64,000 nucleotides of DNA from Pseudomonadota bacterium (lineage in GTDB: Bacteria > Pseudomonadota > Gammaproteobacteria > Steroidobacterales > Steroidobacteraceae), in NCBI GenBank assembly GCA_018241525.1, contig JAFEDR010000009.1, positions 1,054,001 through 1,118,000 on the forward strand, read 5' to 3'. Positions within the stretch are counted from its first letter, which is position 1. Each line of letters begins with the position of its first letter. The translations under genes and the position numbers were made by a program. The notes beneath the pieces were generated by a model, which saw only the letters and a list, made by a program, of their open reading frames with translations, searched no databases and was not told the DNA's origin. This document shows positions 19,725-28,169 of this stretch, piece by piece.

Positions 19725-20279
19725 ATGAAACGAACGATCCTCATGACGGCGGCGGTGCTCGCGATGCTGGGCGTCGCAGCGGCACACGCCGATGAGCGCT
19801 ACGGACGCTATCCCTATGGCGAGGGGCTGTACGTCGGCGTCGGCGCCGGACAGCTCATCTACAAGGAGGACGGACTCGATACGATGCGGCCGACCATCAT
19901 CGAGGCGCGCATCGGCCAGCAGATCAATCGCTACTTCGCGCTGGAGGGTCGCGTCGGCGGTGGCATCAGCCGGGACGAGGTGAACGGGGCCAGCACCAGC
20001 GCGCAGCTGCTCTTCGGCGCCTACGCCAAGGGCATCCTGCCGCTGTCGCCGATGTTCTCCGCGTATGGCATCGCGGGCATTGCCGGCACGCAGCTGCACC
20101 ACAACTACCCGGACTTCAACACGACCGACACCGGGTTCTCGTACGGCGTCGGCGGCGAGCTCAAGGTCGGTGGTGGTACGTCGCTGACGCTCGAGTGGGC
20201 GCGCGTGAACGACGGCAACAACGCCGGTTACTACTACACCGCCGACCACGTGGTCTTCGGCGTGAACTGGCGCTTCTAG
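19725..20279 (+). CDS. Small outer-membrane beta-barrel protein (porin/OmpA-like family)
   Basis: 184 residues with a signal peptide (RTILMTAAVLAMLGVAAAHA, cleavage before DERYG). The mature protein has alternating beta-strand patterns (LYVGVGAGQLIYK, YFALEGRVGGGIS, YGVGGELKVGGGTSLTLEWARV) and ends in aromatic Phe (VFGVNWRF), the Bam-recognition feature of outer-membrane barrels. The predicted size fits an eight-stranded barrel. GGAGG-like ribosome-binding sequence precedes the ATG. Confidence 0.85.
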   Translation: MKRTILMTAAVLAMLGVAAAHADERYGRYPYGEGLYVGVGAGQLIYKEDGLDTMRPTIIEARIGQQINRYFALEGRVGGGISRDEVNGASTSAQLLFGAYAKGILPLSPMFSAYGIAGIAGTQLHHNYPDFNTTDTGFSYGVGGELKVGGGTSLTLEWARVNDGNNAGYYYTADHVVFGVNWRF

Positions 20280-20410
20280 TCCGGACATCGCCGGACGCCA
20301 GGGCCGGGTCATCGGCCCGGCGCCTGAACACCGGCGACGCGCCGGGCCGGCGGTCCATCGGTCCGGGGGCGCGCCGGACCACCGCCGGCCGACGTGGAGG
20401 GCGAGTCGCC
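20280..20410. other. Convergent intergenic region with GC-rich inverted repeats
   Basis: Between two convergent genes. GCCGGG (20303-20308) and CCCGGC (20316-20321) form a short hairpin with a 7-nt loop, and a further GGTCC/GGACC-containing inverted repeat follows near 20351-20390. It is likely to serve termination in both directions, though no T-tract is present. Confidence 0.35.
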
Positions 20411-22306
20411 CTAACCTTCCGCGGCCGGCGGCTCGATCGCGATGCGCCGCAGCTTCTCGGTGCGGCTCAGGCTGTCGTGGGTCGCGACCCGGCGCAGCAG
20501 CACCTCGGCTTCCGCCAGCGGCAGCGGCCGGCTGAACAGGAAGCCCTGCGCCGACTCGCAGTGCTGTTCCTGCAGGTAAAGCATCTGGCTGAAGGTCTCG
20601 ACGCCCTCGGCCACCACGCCGATGCCGAGCGTGCGCGACATCTTGATGATGGCACTCGCGATCGACCGGTCCCGCACGCCGACCTCGAGGTTGCTGATGA
20701 ACGAACGGTCCACCTTGAGCCGGTCGACGGCGAGGTGGCGTAGCCGGCCAAGGCTCGAGTAGCCCACGCCGAAGTCGTCGATCGCGATGGACACGCCAAC
20801 GGCCCGCAGCCTCGCAAGCGCCTGCTCGGCCCAGGCCTCGTCGCGCATGACGACCGTCTCCGTGATCTCGAGCTCGATCCATTTCGGCTCGGCACCGGTC
20901 TCGCGCAGCACCCGGGCAACCGTATCGGGGAAGTCCCGCTGCAGGAACTGCACCCCCGAGACGTTGACCGAGACGTGGCCGAACGGCAGCCCCTGCTCGT
21001 GCCACTGGCGCGCCTGGGTGCACGCGGCGCTCAGCACCCACTCGCCGATCGGCACGATCAGGCCGGTCTCCTCGGAGATGCCGATGAAGTCCATGACCGG
21101 CACGGAGCCCAGCTCGGCGTTGTGCCAGCGCAGCAGCGCCTCCAGGCCCGACAGCGCGCCGGAGGCGAGCTCGAACTGCGGCTGGTAGTGGACCGTGAAC
21201 TCCCGGCGCTCGAGCGCGCCGCGCAGCTGGGTCTCGATCGTCAGCCGGCGCAGTGCGCCGTCGCTCATGCTGCGGTCGTAGAACGCCGACGCGCCGTGGC
21301 CGCGTCGCTTGGAGAAGTACATCGCGAGGTCGGCGTTGTGCAGCAGCGACAGCGCGTCCGGCCCGTCGGCCGGGGCGATCGCGATGCCGACGCTCGGCGT
21401 GACCACGACCTCGTGGTGGCCGATCTGGATGGGGTTGCGCAGGTGCGCGATCACGGCCTCTGCCGACGCCTGCGCGTCCTCGCGCGAGGCGCTGGCCGGC
21501 AGCATCACGACGAACTCGTCGCCGCCGAGGCGCCCGAGGTCGCCCGAGCCTCCGCCGAGCGCCTCGACCGCCTCGCGCAGCCGCGCGGCACACTGGCGCA
21601 GCAGCTCGTCGCCGGCTGCGTGGCCGAGCGTGTCGTTGATGCGCTTGAAGTTGTCGAGGTCGACGTACAGCAGCGCCGCCTCGCGGCTCGCCGCCTCGGA
21701 CTGGCGCAGCACCTCCGCCAGGCGGGACATCGTGTGCTCGCGGTTGGGAAGCCCGGTCAGCGAGTCGAAGTACGCGAGCCGTGCGACGTGCCGCTCCGCG
21801 CGCCACTTGCTGTGCAGCGCCACCGCCATCTGCCGGACTTCGTGCGGGTGGAACGGCTTCTGCAGGAAGGAGATCTTGTCGTGCGGCGGCACGAGTCCGC
21901 CGATGTTGGCCGGGTCGACGTCCGAGTAGGCCGTGCAGATCACGATCTCCGCCTCGGCGTCGAGCTCGCGGATCCGTGCGGCCGCCCAGGCGCCGTCGTG
22001 GCCGGGCGGCATGCGCATGTCGAGGAACACGACCGGATAGGGCCTGCCGGCCGCCACCGCGCGGCGCACGGCCTCGACCGCCTCCTCGGCGCCGGCGCAG
22101 ATCGTCGGGTCGAAGCCCAGCCGCCGCCCCGGCGCGGCCGCGGACTGCGTGCCGCTGAACAGCCGCTTGCGCAGCTCCTGGATCGCCTCGAGGCCGTCGC
22201 GGACGTCTGCCTCGCCAAAGACGGCGATATACGCCTCGCGGATGGCCTGCTCGTCGTCGGCCACCAGAACCCGCAGCGGGCCCGGATCGGCAGTCAGGGA
22301 TTTCAT
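20411..22306 (-). CDS. Response regulator with GGDEF and EAL domains
   Basis: 631 residues from ATG 22306. The receiver (about 10-150) has VLVADDEQ and phospho-acceptor Asp96 (FLDMRMPPG), with a loop of about 30 residues inserted after the first helix. It is followed by GGDEF (about 195-355, motif GRLGGDEFVVML intact) and EAL (about 370-615, LSGLEALLRWH, with DDFGVGYSSLGRLR). The RxxD inhibitory site is absent before GGDEF. Its ATG overlaps the upstream kinase stop by 4 nt, so the kinase (22303-24192) is the probable partner. A bifunctional or single-activity c-di-GMP enzyme. Confidence 0.92.
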   Translation of the reverse strand: MKSLTADPGPLRVLVADDEQAIREAYIAVFGEADVRDGLEAIQELRKRLFSGTQSAAAPGRRLGFDPTICAGAEEAVEAVRRAVAAGRPYPVVFLDMRMPPGHDGAWAAARIRELDAEAEIVICTAYSDVDPANIGGLVPPHDKISFLQKPFHPHEVRQMAVALHSKWRAERHVARLAYFDSLTGLPNREHTMSRLAEVLRQSEAASREAALLYVDLDNFKRINDTLGHAAGDELLRQCAARLREAVEALGGGSGDLGRLGGDEFVVMLPASASREDAQASAEAVIAHLRNPIQIGHHEVVVTPSVGIAIAPADGPDALSLLHNADLAMYFSKRRGHGASAFYDRSMSDGALRRLTIETQLRGALERREFTVHYQPQFELASGALSGLEALLRWHNAELGSVPVMDFIGISEETGLIVPIGEWVLSAACTQARQWHEQGLPFGHVSVNVSGVQFLQRDFPDTVARVLRETGAEPKWIELEITETVVMRDEAWAEQALARLRAVGVSIAIDDFGVGYSSLGRLRHLAVDRLKVDRSFISNLEVGVRDRSIASAIIKMSRTLGIGVVAEGVETFSQMLYLQEQHCESAQGFLFSRPLPLAEAEVLLRRVATHDSLSRTEKLRRIAIEPPAAEG

Positions 22307-24192
22307 GCGGCTTGTACCTCTTCTTTCTGTCCCGTCTCGCCGAGGGGTACGACGATGTCGAAGCGCAGGCCGCGCCCGGGTCCATCGCTGTGGGCCGAGA
22401 TGCTCCCGCCCATGCCGCGCAGCGTGTTGGCGCACCAGTGCAGGCCGAGGCCCGAGTTCGTCGCCTCCGGCTTGGTCGAAAAGCCCTTCTGGAACAGGTT
22501 CGGCATCTGCTCGGGCGGCACGCCGACGCCGTGGTCGGCCACGACGAGCCGCAGTGCGAGGCCGTTTCCGTGCGGCTCGAGCGAGGCGTCGAACACGACC
22601 CGGACCTGCGAGATCCCGGCCTGCGCGGCGGCCTCGGCGGCGTTCTGCGCGAGGTTGGCGATCACCATGCCGAGCGTCGTGCTCGGCAGCGGCAGCGCCT
22701 CGAGGGCGACCAGTCCCTCCGCCTGGCGCACGTCCAGCCGCTCGCGATGGCTGGCGGCGATGTGTTGCAGGCTGCGCTGCACGAGTTCGTCCGGCCGGAT
22801 CATCTGGCGGACCGGGCCGCTGCGCTGCAGGCGCCGCTGCTCGCCGAGCACCGCCTGGATCACGCCCGCCTGGCTCGCCGCGGCGTCGAGGTCCGCGGTG
22901 CAGGCCTCGAGCACCCGCAGCGTCTCCTGCGCCGACAACTTCACGAATTCCTCGAGGTCGCGCCGGCGCACGGGATCCGCGGCCGGCAGCGCGAGCTCGT
23001 CACAGGCGCGGCGCAGGTCGGCGAGCGGTACCGCACCGATGCGCGAGCGCATGCTGGCGATCCGCACCGACAGCGGCGTCATGGCATTGCCGAGGTTGTG
23101 CAGGATGCCGCGGGCGTTCTCGGCGATGCCGGACTCGAACGACCGGTCGGCGAGCTCGCGCCGGGATTCCTCGAGGCGCGTGACCATCTCGTCGAAGGCG
23201 CTCGCGAGCGTGCCAATCTCGTCCGCGCGGCGCTCGTTGAGGCGTGCGCTCAAGTCGTCGGAGCGTGCGATGCGGTGCGCATGGTTCGTGACGCGCCCGA
23301 GCGGATCGAACACGGTGCGGCTGAGGAGCAGGTACAGCGCCAGCATCACGACGCCGGCGGCGCCGGCGAGCATCGTCGTCGAGACGTAGACCGCCTCGGC
23401 GCCCCGCTGCGAGATCACGCGCGGGACCGTGATGCCGAGCGTGACCAGCGGCATGCCCGAGCGATTGCCGAAGGTGCGCTCGATGCGGGTCGCCTCGGCG
23501 GTTTCGCTCAGCGTGCTGCCGCTGTCGTCCGTGAGACCCGCCGGGCCCGGCTTCGTGCGCCGGCCGTCCGCCCACGGCGTCATGTCGAGGTGGACCTGGG
23601 CCTGGTTGCCGAGCCGGCGCAGCTCCGCCTCGCTGAGCAGCCGGCCCATGATGACCATGCCCCGCGCCGGACCGCCGCCGACGCCATCGAGGATCGGCGA
23701 GCCGGCGGCGATCATCGGGCCGCGGTCGGTCGCGATGAGGCCGACGATCGGCTCGCCCTTCTCGAGCGCGCGTACCCAGCCCGGCTCGAGCGTGTCGTGG
23801 GCGTTCAGTCGTACCGCGAGGATCTCCCCGCCAGGCCCGTACGGCCCGTGGAGCCAGAACCGGTGGCCGTCACTGCCGTAGACGGCCATGTAGTCGAGCC
23901 GCGCGGTCTTGAACGAGCCGTCGGTGAGGCTCGCATCCGCGAAGGCCGGGTTGTCGCCCGCCACGTAGCGCCAGAGGTCTGCCCAGTTGCCCCAGTCAGC
24001 CGCCTGGGCCGCGAGCGCCATCTGCTCGCGCTCGAGCGCCATCGCGACGCGCTGCATGTCGGTGTGCGCACTCTCGCGCTCGAGCGCGACGAAGCGCGGA
24101 CGGATCTGCTGCTGCTCGATCGACCATTCGGCAGCGATCAGCGCCGCAAACAGCAGCGCGAGCAGCAGCGTGACTTGCCCTCGAATTTGCAC
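22303..24192 (-). CDS. Membrane sensor histidine kinase with CHASE4-like sensor and HAMP
   Basis: 629 residues. An N-terminal helix (VTLLLALLFAALIAAEW) leads to a periplasmic domain with the CHASE4-like DWGNWADLWRYV and LDYMAVYGSDG motifs. A second helix (about 275-295), HAMP and an atypical dimerisation helix with ILHNLGNAMTPL follow, where the His of HNLGNA near residue 365 is the likely phospho-acceptor. The HATPase domain (about 510-615) has NLAQNAAEA, DHGVGVPP and GLGLHWCANTLRGMGG. Kinases with an HNLGNA-type box commonly sit beside receiver-GGDEF-EAL proteins, as here. The signal is unknown. Confidence 0.9.
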   Translation of the reverse strand: MQIRGQVTLLLALLFAALIAAEWSIEQQQIRPRFVALERESAHTDMQRVAMALEREQMALAAQAADWGNWADLWRYVAGDNPAFADASLTDGSFKTARLDYMAVYGSDGHRFWLHGPYGPGGEILAVRLNAHDTLEPGWVRALEKGEPIVGLIATDRGPMIAAGSPILDGVGGGPARGMVIMGRLLSEAELRRLGNQAQVHLDMTPWADGRRTKPGPAGLTDDSGSTLSETAEATRIERTFGNRSGMPLVTLGITVPRVISQRGAEAVYVSTTMLAGAAGVVMLALYLLLSRTVFDPLGRVTNHAHRIARSDDLSARLNERRADEIGTLASAFDEMVTRLEESRRELADRSFESGIAENARGILHNLGNAMTPLSVRIASMRSRIGAVPLADLRRACDELALPAADPVRRRDLEEFVKLSAQETLRVLEACTADLDAAASQAGVIQAVLGEQRRLQRSGPVRQMIRPDELVQRSLQHIAASHRERLDVRQAEGLVALEALPLPSTTLGMVIANLAQNAAEAAAQAGISQVRVVFDASLEPHGNGLALRLVVADHGVGVPPEQMPNLFQKGFSTKPEATNSGLGLHWCANTLRGMGGSISAHSDGPGRGLRFDIVVPLGETGQKEEVQAA

Positions 24193-24459
24193 GACGCAGC
24201 CCGACCCGCGGTTGTGGGGCTCATACCGTATCGGCCGCGTGTCGCGGCAACGGAGGATCAGTTCACATAATTCCGCGTGTTAGGGTGCCGCCGCAGTCCC
24301 GATGTCGACCGCGTCACACTGCGTTTCGAGCTGCGTCGCGACCGGCCCGGTGCACGCCGGCTGCCGCCGCTCGGCCAGGCAGGCTGGAACGCCCCGACCG
24401 CGAGCCCGTCGCCTGCGGCGGCCGGGCCGCCGCGCGTCGCGCGCGACGGCCCGGCGATG
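24193..24459. other. Intergenic region with hairpin, no gene seen
   Basis: Upstream region of the sensor kinase (minus) and downstream region of the peroxidase (minus). Apart from the hairpin at 24422-24454 and a small AT-richer patch near 24260-24280 that may hold the kinase promoter, I see nothing. Confidence 0.4.
24422..24454 (-). terminator. Strong GC hairpin just after the heme peroxidase gene
   Basis: Arms 24422-24436 and 24440-24454 pair over 15 bp with one mismatch and a TCG loop, beginning 6 nt after the peroxidase stop on the minus strand. No T-tract follows, so it may be a terminator-like or mRNA-stabilising structure. Confidence 0.45.
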
Positions 24460-26109
24460 TCATTCGCCGGCCCGCGGCGTGCCGACCTCCATCGCAAGGT
24501 CTCCGACGGTGAAGCGATCGAACACCGAGTTCGCCCGCGGATTGCCGAGCGCGGGCTGCCAGCGCGGCGCCTGGTTCAGGAAGGAGTTCTGGTCGCCGAG
24601 CACGAGGCCGACCAGGACCTCGGCGACGATGCGCCCGCCGACCGGCCCGAGGCGCACGTGCACCGAGTTCTTCGCCGACTTGCCCTGCTGCCGCGCGGCG
24701 GCCAGCTTCCAGTGGTGCTGTGCCTCCGCGAGTACGTAGAACCAGAGCGGCGCGTTGCCGATGAAGCTCTTGCCGAAGGCGGTGATCGGTTTGTTGGTCT
24801 TCAGTCCGTCGACGTTCGCCTTGCCGACGACCAGCGCCGCGTCGGGGATCGGTTCGAGGCCCATCAGCTCCGCGACCGCCTGTCCGGAGGGCAGGCCGAG
24901 CGCCATGCCGCGCTTCAGGTTGCGCAGCGCGAGCACGTTGATCTGGCCGTTGAGTGGCGTGTCGCGGCCCGGGCGCGAGAATTCGGGCAACGCCCCGAGC
25001 GGGGAGACGAGCGAGGTATCGATCTTGTATGCCGGCTGCACGCGCGCCTTGCCGAGGTTCTTCGGCGACAGCGGCCTGCCGCCGCGCGTCTCGAAGAACA
25101 GCCGCCAGTCGATGCCCCACTGCCGGGGGAACTCCCGGAAGCCGTTCAGGCCGTTGTCCGGATTCGGGTCGAAGATCATCTTGCGTCCGCCGAGGCCCTT
25201 CGTGGTGCGCGGACCCGACTCCGGCAGGTCCTGTGCGCTCAGCCGATAGACCGGCCGGACCATGCTGTGGCCGAAGCGGTAGGCGGCGCCGCTGAATTCC
25301 ACCGGCATGAACGGATCGGCGTGCCAGCGGTAGAACCGCAGTTGCGGCGGCACCTCGAGGATGCTCTTGTCGCCCTTCAGGTGCGGCAGCACGGCCTCGA
25401 CCTGCGCACGCCCGACGATGCGCGGCAGGTAGTCGTAGAGCACCAGCCACTGGTAGTGCCAGCGCACGATGCGCTGGATCTCGGCGAACGACAGCCCGGC
25501 ATTCTCCTTGGCGGTCGCCATCGCGTTGTGGAAGCGCAGGAACAGGCCCTGCAGCTGCGAGACGATCACGTTCTCGTCGTTGCGCTTGTCGCCGATCAGC
25601 GCCCGCCCGCGAAAGCGCGGCAGGTCGCGCGTCACGACGTGATCGGGCTCGCCGCCGTGCAGGTCGCCGCCGAGCGCCATCAGCATCCCGTCCGGCTGGT
25701 ACAGGTACGGCTGGTCGTCGGGGCCGCGGCCGTAGAGGGAGTCGAGGTCCAGCCGCGGCGTGCGGAAGTCGACCAGCGCGTCCGGATCGTTCTGCTTGTC
25801 GAGGCTGCTGGTCGGGTCGAAGGTGATGTCGTGGTCGACGAACTGGCCGAAGTACGTGTAGCCGGCCGGAATTCCGAAATTCTCCTCGTCGTCGGCTTCC
25901 GTCTCCGGCGTCACGCCGTCCTCGGGCGTGGCCGTCATCTCGGTCGCGAGCGCCCGCAAATCGTCGTCGGCGAAGGTCGCCGCCGGCAGCGTCCGGAACA
26001 TCCGGCCGAAGCGCCCTTCAAAGCGGCGCGAGTTGGACGTCGTCTCGAGTCCCCGTATGACTGCGCCATGACCGACGCCTGAGCGCATCGGGCTGCTTCC
26101 CTGCTTCAT
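24460..26109 (-). CDS. Animal-type heme peroxidase family protein
   Basis: 549 residues, PF03098-like. The distal-side motif YTYFGQFVDHDITFD places the distal His at residue 93, followed by the Ca-site Asp. The proximal His is expected in YRFGHSMVRPVYRLS (about residue 280). RTPRLDLDSLYGRG, RFRGRALIGDKRNDENVIVSQLQ and RIVRWHYQWLVLYDYLPRIVG are further family blocks. No obvious signal peptide is present. Bacterial members (peroxicin types) oxidise halides or phenols with H2O2. It is divergent from the LodA-like/radical SAM operon; consuming or exploiting peroxide made by that oxidase would be a logical role but is inference. Confidence 0.9.
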   Translation of the reverse strand: MKQGSSPMRSGVGHGAVIRGLETTSNSRRFEGRFGRMFRTLPAATFADDDLRALATEMTATPEDGVTPETEADDEENFGIPAGYTYFGQFVDHDITFDPTSSLDKQNDPDALVDFRTPRLDLDSLYGRGPDDQPYLYQPDGMLMALGGDLHGGEPDHVVTRDLPRFRGRALIGDKRNDENVIVSQLQGLFLRFHNAMATAKENAGLSFAEIQRIVRWHYQWLVLYDYLPRIVGRAQVEAVLPHLKGDKSILEVPPQLRFYRWHADPFMPVEFSGAAYRFGHSMVRPVYRLSAQDLPESGPRTTKGLGGRKMIFDPNPDNGLNGFREFPRQWGIDWRLFFETRGGRPLSPKNLGKARVQPAYKIDTSLVSPLGALPEFSRPGRDTPLNGQINVLALRNLKRGMALGLPSGQAVAELMGLEPIPDAALVVGKANVDGLKTNKPITAFGKSFIGNAPLWFYVLAEAQHHWKLAAARQQGKSAKNSVHVRLGPVGGRIVAEVLVGLVLGDQNSFLNQAPRWQPALGNPRANSVFDRFTVGDLAMEVGTPRAGE

Positions 26110-26519
26110 GACTGTCTCCCCGGCTGGTGGTGGTGTGGCGTTCGAAATCCCTGAACGGCGAAGGCCGTGGCGATCCGACGATACTCCAACCGCATCGACG
26201 CCCGCACCTGCCTCGCCGTCCGTCGGCGCGGTGCGCGTGGTCGGCAGCAGCCCACGGAACTCCGGTCGCGGTGCTGCACTGCACGTCCGCGCCGGCGCCT
26301 CCCAAGGGGCCGCGGCGACGATCGCGGTATTGGGAAGAACTCACCAATTCCACGGCGACCGAACCGCTTTTGCTGCGTCGCAGCTTTCAAACAGGCACCG
26401 CCGCCGATCTTCTACTGCGGTCGCGGCAGCGCTAGTATCCCGCCGGGAGACGGTGGCGACGGCAGGAAGCCGGGGACCACGATGGCTCCGCGAGTGACCT
26501 CGCAGAGCCCGCTTGCTGA
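26110..26519. promoter_or_regulatory. Divergent regulatory region between peroxidase and split-oxidase operon
   Basis: 410 bp with no supported gene, long for this genome. It contains an ATTGG...CCAAT inverted repeat with a 10-nt spacer around 26328-26350 and a TAGTAT hexamer near 26433 that could be a -10 for the plus-strand operon. The length and divergent layout suggest joint control of the peroxidase and the operon. Confidence 0.4.
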
Positions 26520-28166
26520 ATGGCACAGGGAGTACGTGCTTTGGCAACCCAGATCTGTGCGCTCTACGTGCTTCCGCCGATCGCCATCGCGCGGCTCGGC
26601 GGAAGCTCGACGCCGCTCGAGGCCTATCAATGGGTCGAGTCCCCGGATCCCCGCGCCAACGGCGAGACGGCGATCGAACCCGCGTGGTCGCTGCGCGTTC
26701 GACCGGACGCCACCGTCGAGCCCTACCTGCCGGACGCCGTGCAGTTCCGCGACGGCGGCCTGATTCGCCCGGTCTGTCCGTTCTTCGAGATTCACGCGCT
26801 CCTCGGTGATCCGGCCACGGATCCCGCGAGCTGGGTCAGCGCGCCGCTCACGCCCGAGCTGCTCGCGGCGCAGGGCTTCAGCCCGGAGGACGTCGCGCTC
26901 ACGATCGACGCGCAGAACCACAAGGTCTCGCGGCGAACCGACGATCCCGACTTGCGGTTCGGGACTTTCCCGCCGGTGACGATCACCGCGGCGGAGCACC
27001 AGCCGGTGCCGCTCAAGGGCCAGAGTCCGCCCGGTGTCGCGGATCCGCTGATTCCGCGCGACCAGCCGATCCCGCTCGGCTCGGTGCAGGTGCTGCGGTC
27101 ACTGCCGCAGCCGCTGCCCTCGGCCGCACCCTGGGCCGCCGGCACGTCGCCGCTGCGCGTGGACGTCCTGCGCTTCCGCTTCACGCCGGCGACTGGGCTC
27201 ATGTACGGGCCCAAGCAGGCGTCGAAGCCGCTGTCCACGCCTGCACCGCGCGCGGTGATCGCGCCGGTGGACCCGGAGCGCGCGTTTCTGAGCTCGACTG
27301 CCGGCTGGTGGAAGGGCACGGTCGCGCCGACCGTGGTCCCGGGAGACACCTACGACGGGGCCGACGGCAGCGCCGGACCCTACGGCGTGGTCGACGACAC
27401 CTGCGAGGCGCTGGTCACCGTCACACTCGGCCGCGGCCGGTCGGCGCCGACCGCGCGCTGCAACATCTTCGTCGGGCCGCCCGATTTCGGACCCGACCGG
27501 CGGCCGTTCCTGTCGCTCGCGGACGAGCTCAACGACCGCGCCGCGGACGGTGCAGTCCGCTCGGCCGCGCTCGGCGTCGCCGACCGCGACGCCTGGGTGC
27601 GGGACCTGTTCAGCCGCATCTACGAGACGGTGTCGCTGATGAACGTCGACGTCTGGCGTGCGTCCGGCGCGATGGCGCTGTCGGGCGCACAGCTGCGCGG
27701 CGACCGGATCGTGGACGACCACGTGCCGCAGCCGCGCTCGGCGCTCGGCGGCTTCGATGCGCTGCGCGACCCGGTCTTCGCGATTCCGGCCGGCAACCCG
27801 ACGCGCCCGCTGCCGATCACTGCCCACGCCCGCTGGCGTCACCAGGCGCTGATGGACCTGGACGCGCTTCGCAACCTCGTCGCCGAGAACCCCGGCCTGC
27901 TGCGACGACTCGTTCGCGGGCCCTTCGAGGTCGAGGCGGGCGAGGACGGCGAGTCGACCTCGATGCGCATGCCGCCGTTTATGCGCAACTCCAATGCCTT
28001 CCCGCTGACGCTTGCCTCGTGGCAGTTCGACCTGCTGATGAAGTGGGTCGCGAGCGTCGAGGCCGGCGCCGACACCGTGCCGACGGCCGCTGAAGGAACG
28101 CTCGCGGCGCGGGCGGAGGTGCGCAAGCAGGCGGTGCTCGACCAGGTCCGCCGGCGGCGGACCTAG
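26520..28166 (+). CDS. LodA/GoxA-like protein, N-terminal half only
   Basis: 548 residues. No database family could be searched, but motif order resembles the N-terminal region of LodA/GoxA cysteine-tryptophylquinone oxidases: PPIAIARLGGS (19-29, compare PPIGIARLGNS), FRDGGLIRPVCPFFEIHAL (76-94), VDDTCEALVTVTL (291-303), FVGPPDFGPD (317-326) and PLTLASWQFDLLMKW (495-509). The CTQ-bearing C-terminal segment of LodA is absent, and there is no Cys after residue 314. LodA is about 726 residues, so this is a shortened version. No signal peptide is evident. It is the first gene of a tight operon; the radical SAM gene follows 3 nt after its stop. Assignment to LodA is by remembered motifs. Confidence 0.6.
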   Translation: MAQGVRALATQICALYVLPPIAIARLGGSSTPLEAYQWVESPDPRANGETAIEPAWSLRVRPDATVEPYLPDAVQFRDGGLIRPVCPFFEIHALLGDPATDPASWVSAPLTPELLAAQGFSPEDVALTIDAQNHKVSRRTDDPDLRFGTFPPVTITAAEHQPVPLKGQSPPGVADPLIPRDQPIPLGSVQVLRSLPQPLPSAAPWAAGTSPLRVDVLRFRFTPATGLMYGPKQASKPLSTPAPRAVIAPVDPERAFLSSTAGWWKGTVAPTVVPGDTYDGADGSAGPYGVVDDTCEALVTVTLGRGRSAPTARCNIFVGPPDFGPDRRPFLSLADELNDRAADGAVRSAALGVADRDAWVRDLFSRIYETVSLMNVDVWRASGAMALSGAQLRGDRIVDDHVPQPRSALGGFDALRDPVFAIPAGNPTRPLPITAHARWRHQALMDLDALRNLVAENPGLLRRLVRGPFEVEAGEDGESTSMRMPPFMRNSNAFPLTLASWQFDLLMKWVASVEAGADTVPTAAEGTLAARAEVRKQAVLDQVRRRRT

Positions 28167-28169
28167 CGC

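Noticed and set aside
20975..24270. Long plus-strand frames opposite the kinase/GGDEF-EAL pair
   Set aside because: The minus strand carries complete, motif-rich domains, whereas the plus-strand translations lack any.
26520..28166. Canonical LodA lysine oxidase
   Set aside because: Too short and lacks the CTQ half; only N-terminal motifs match.
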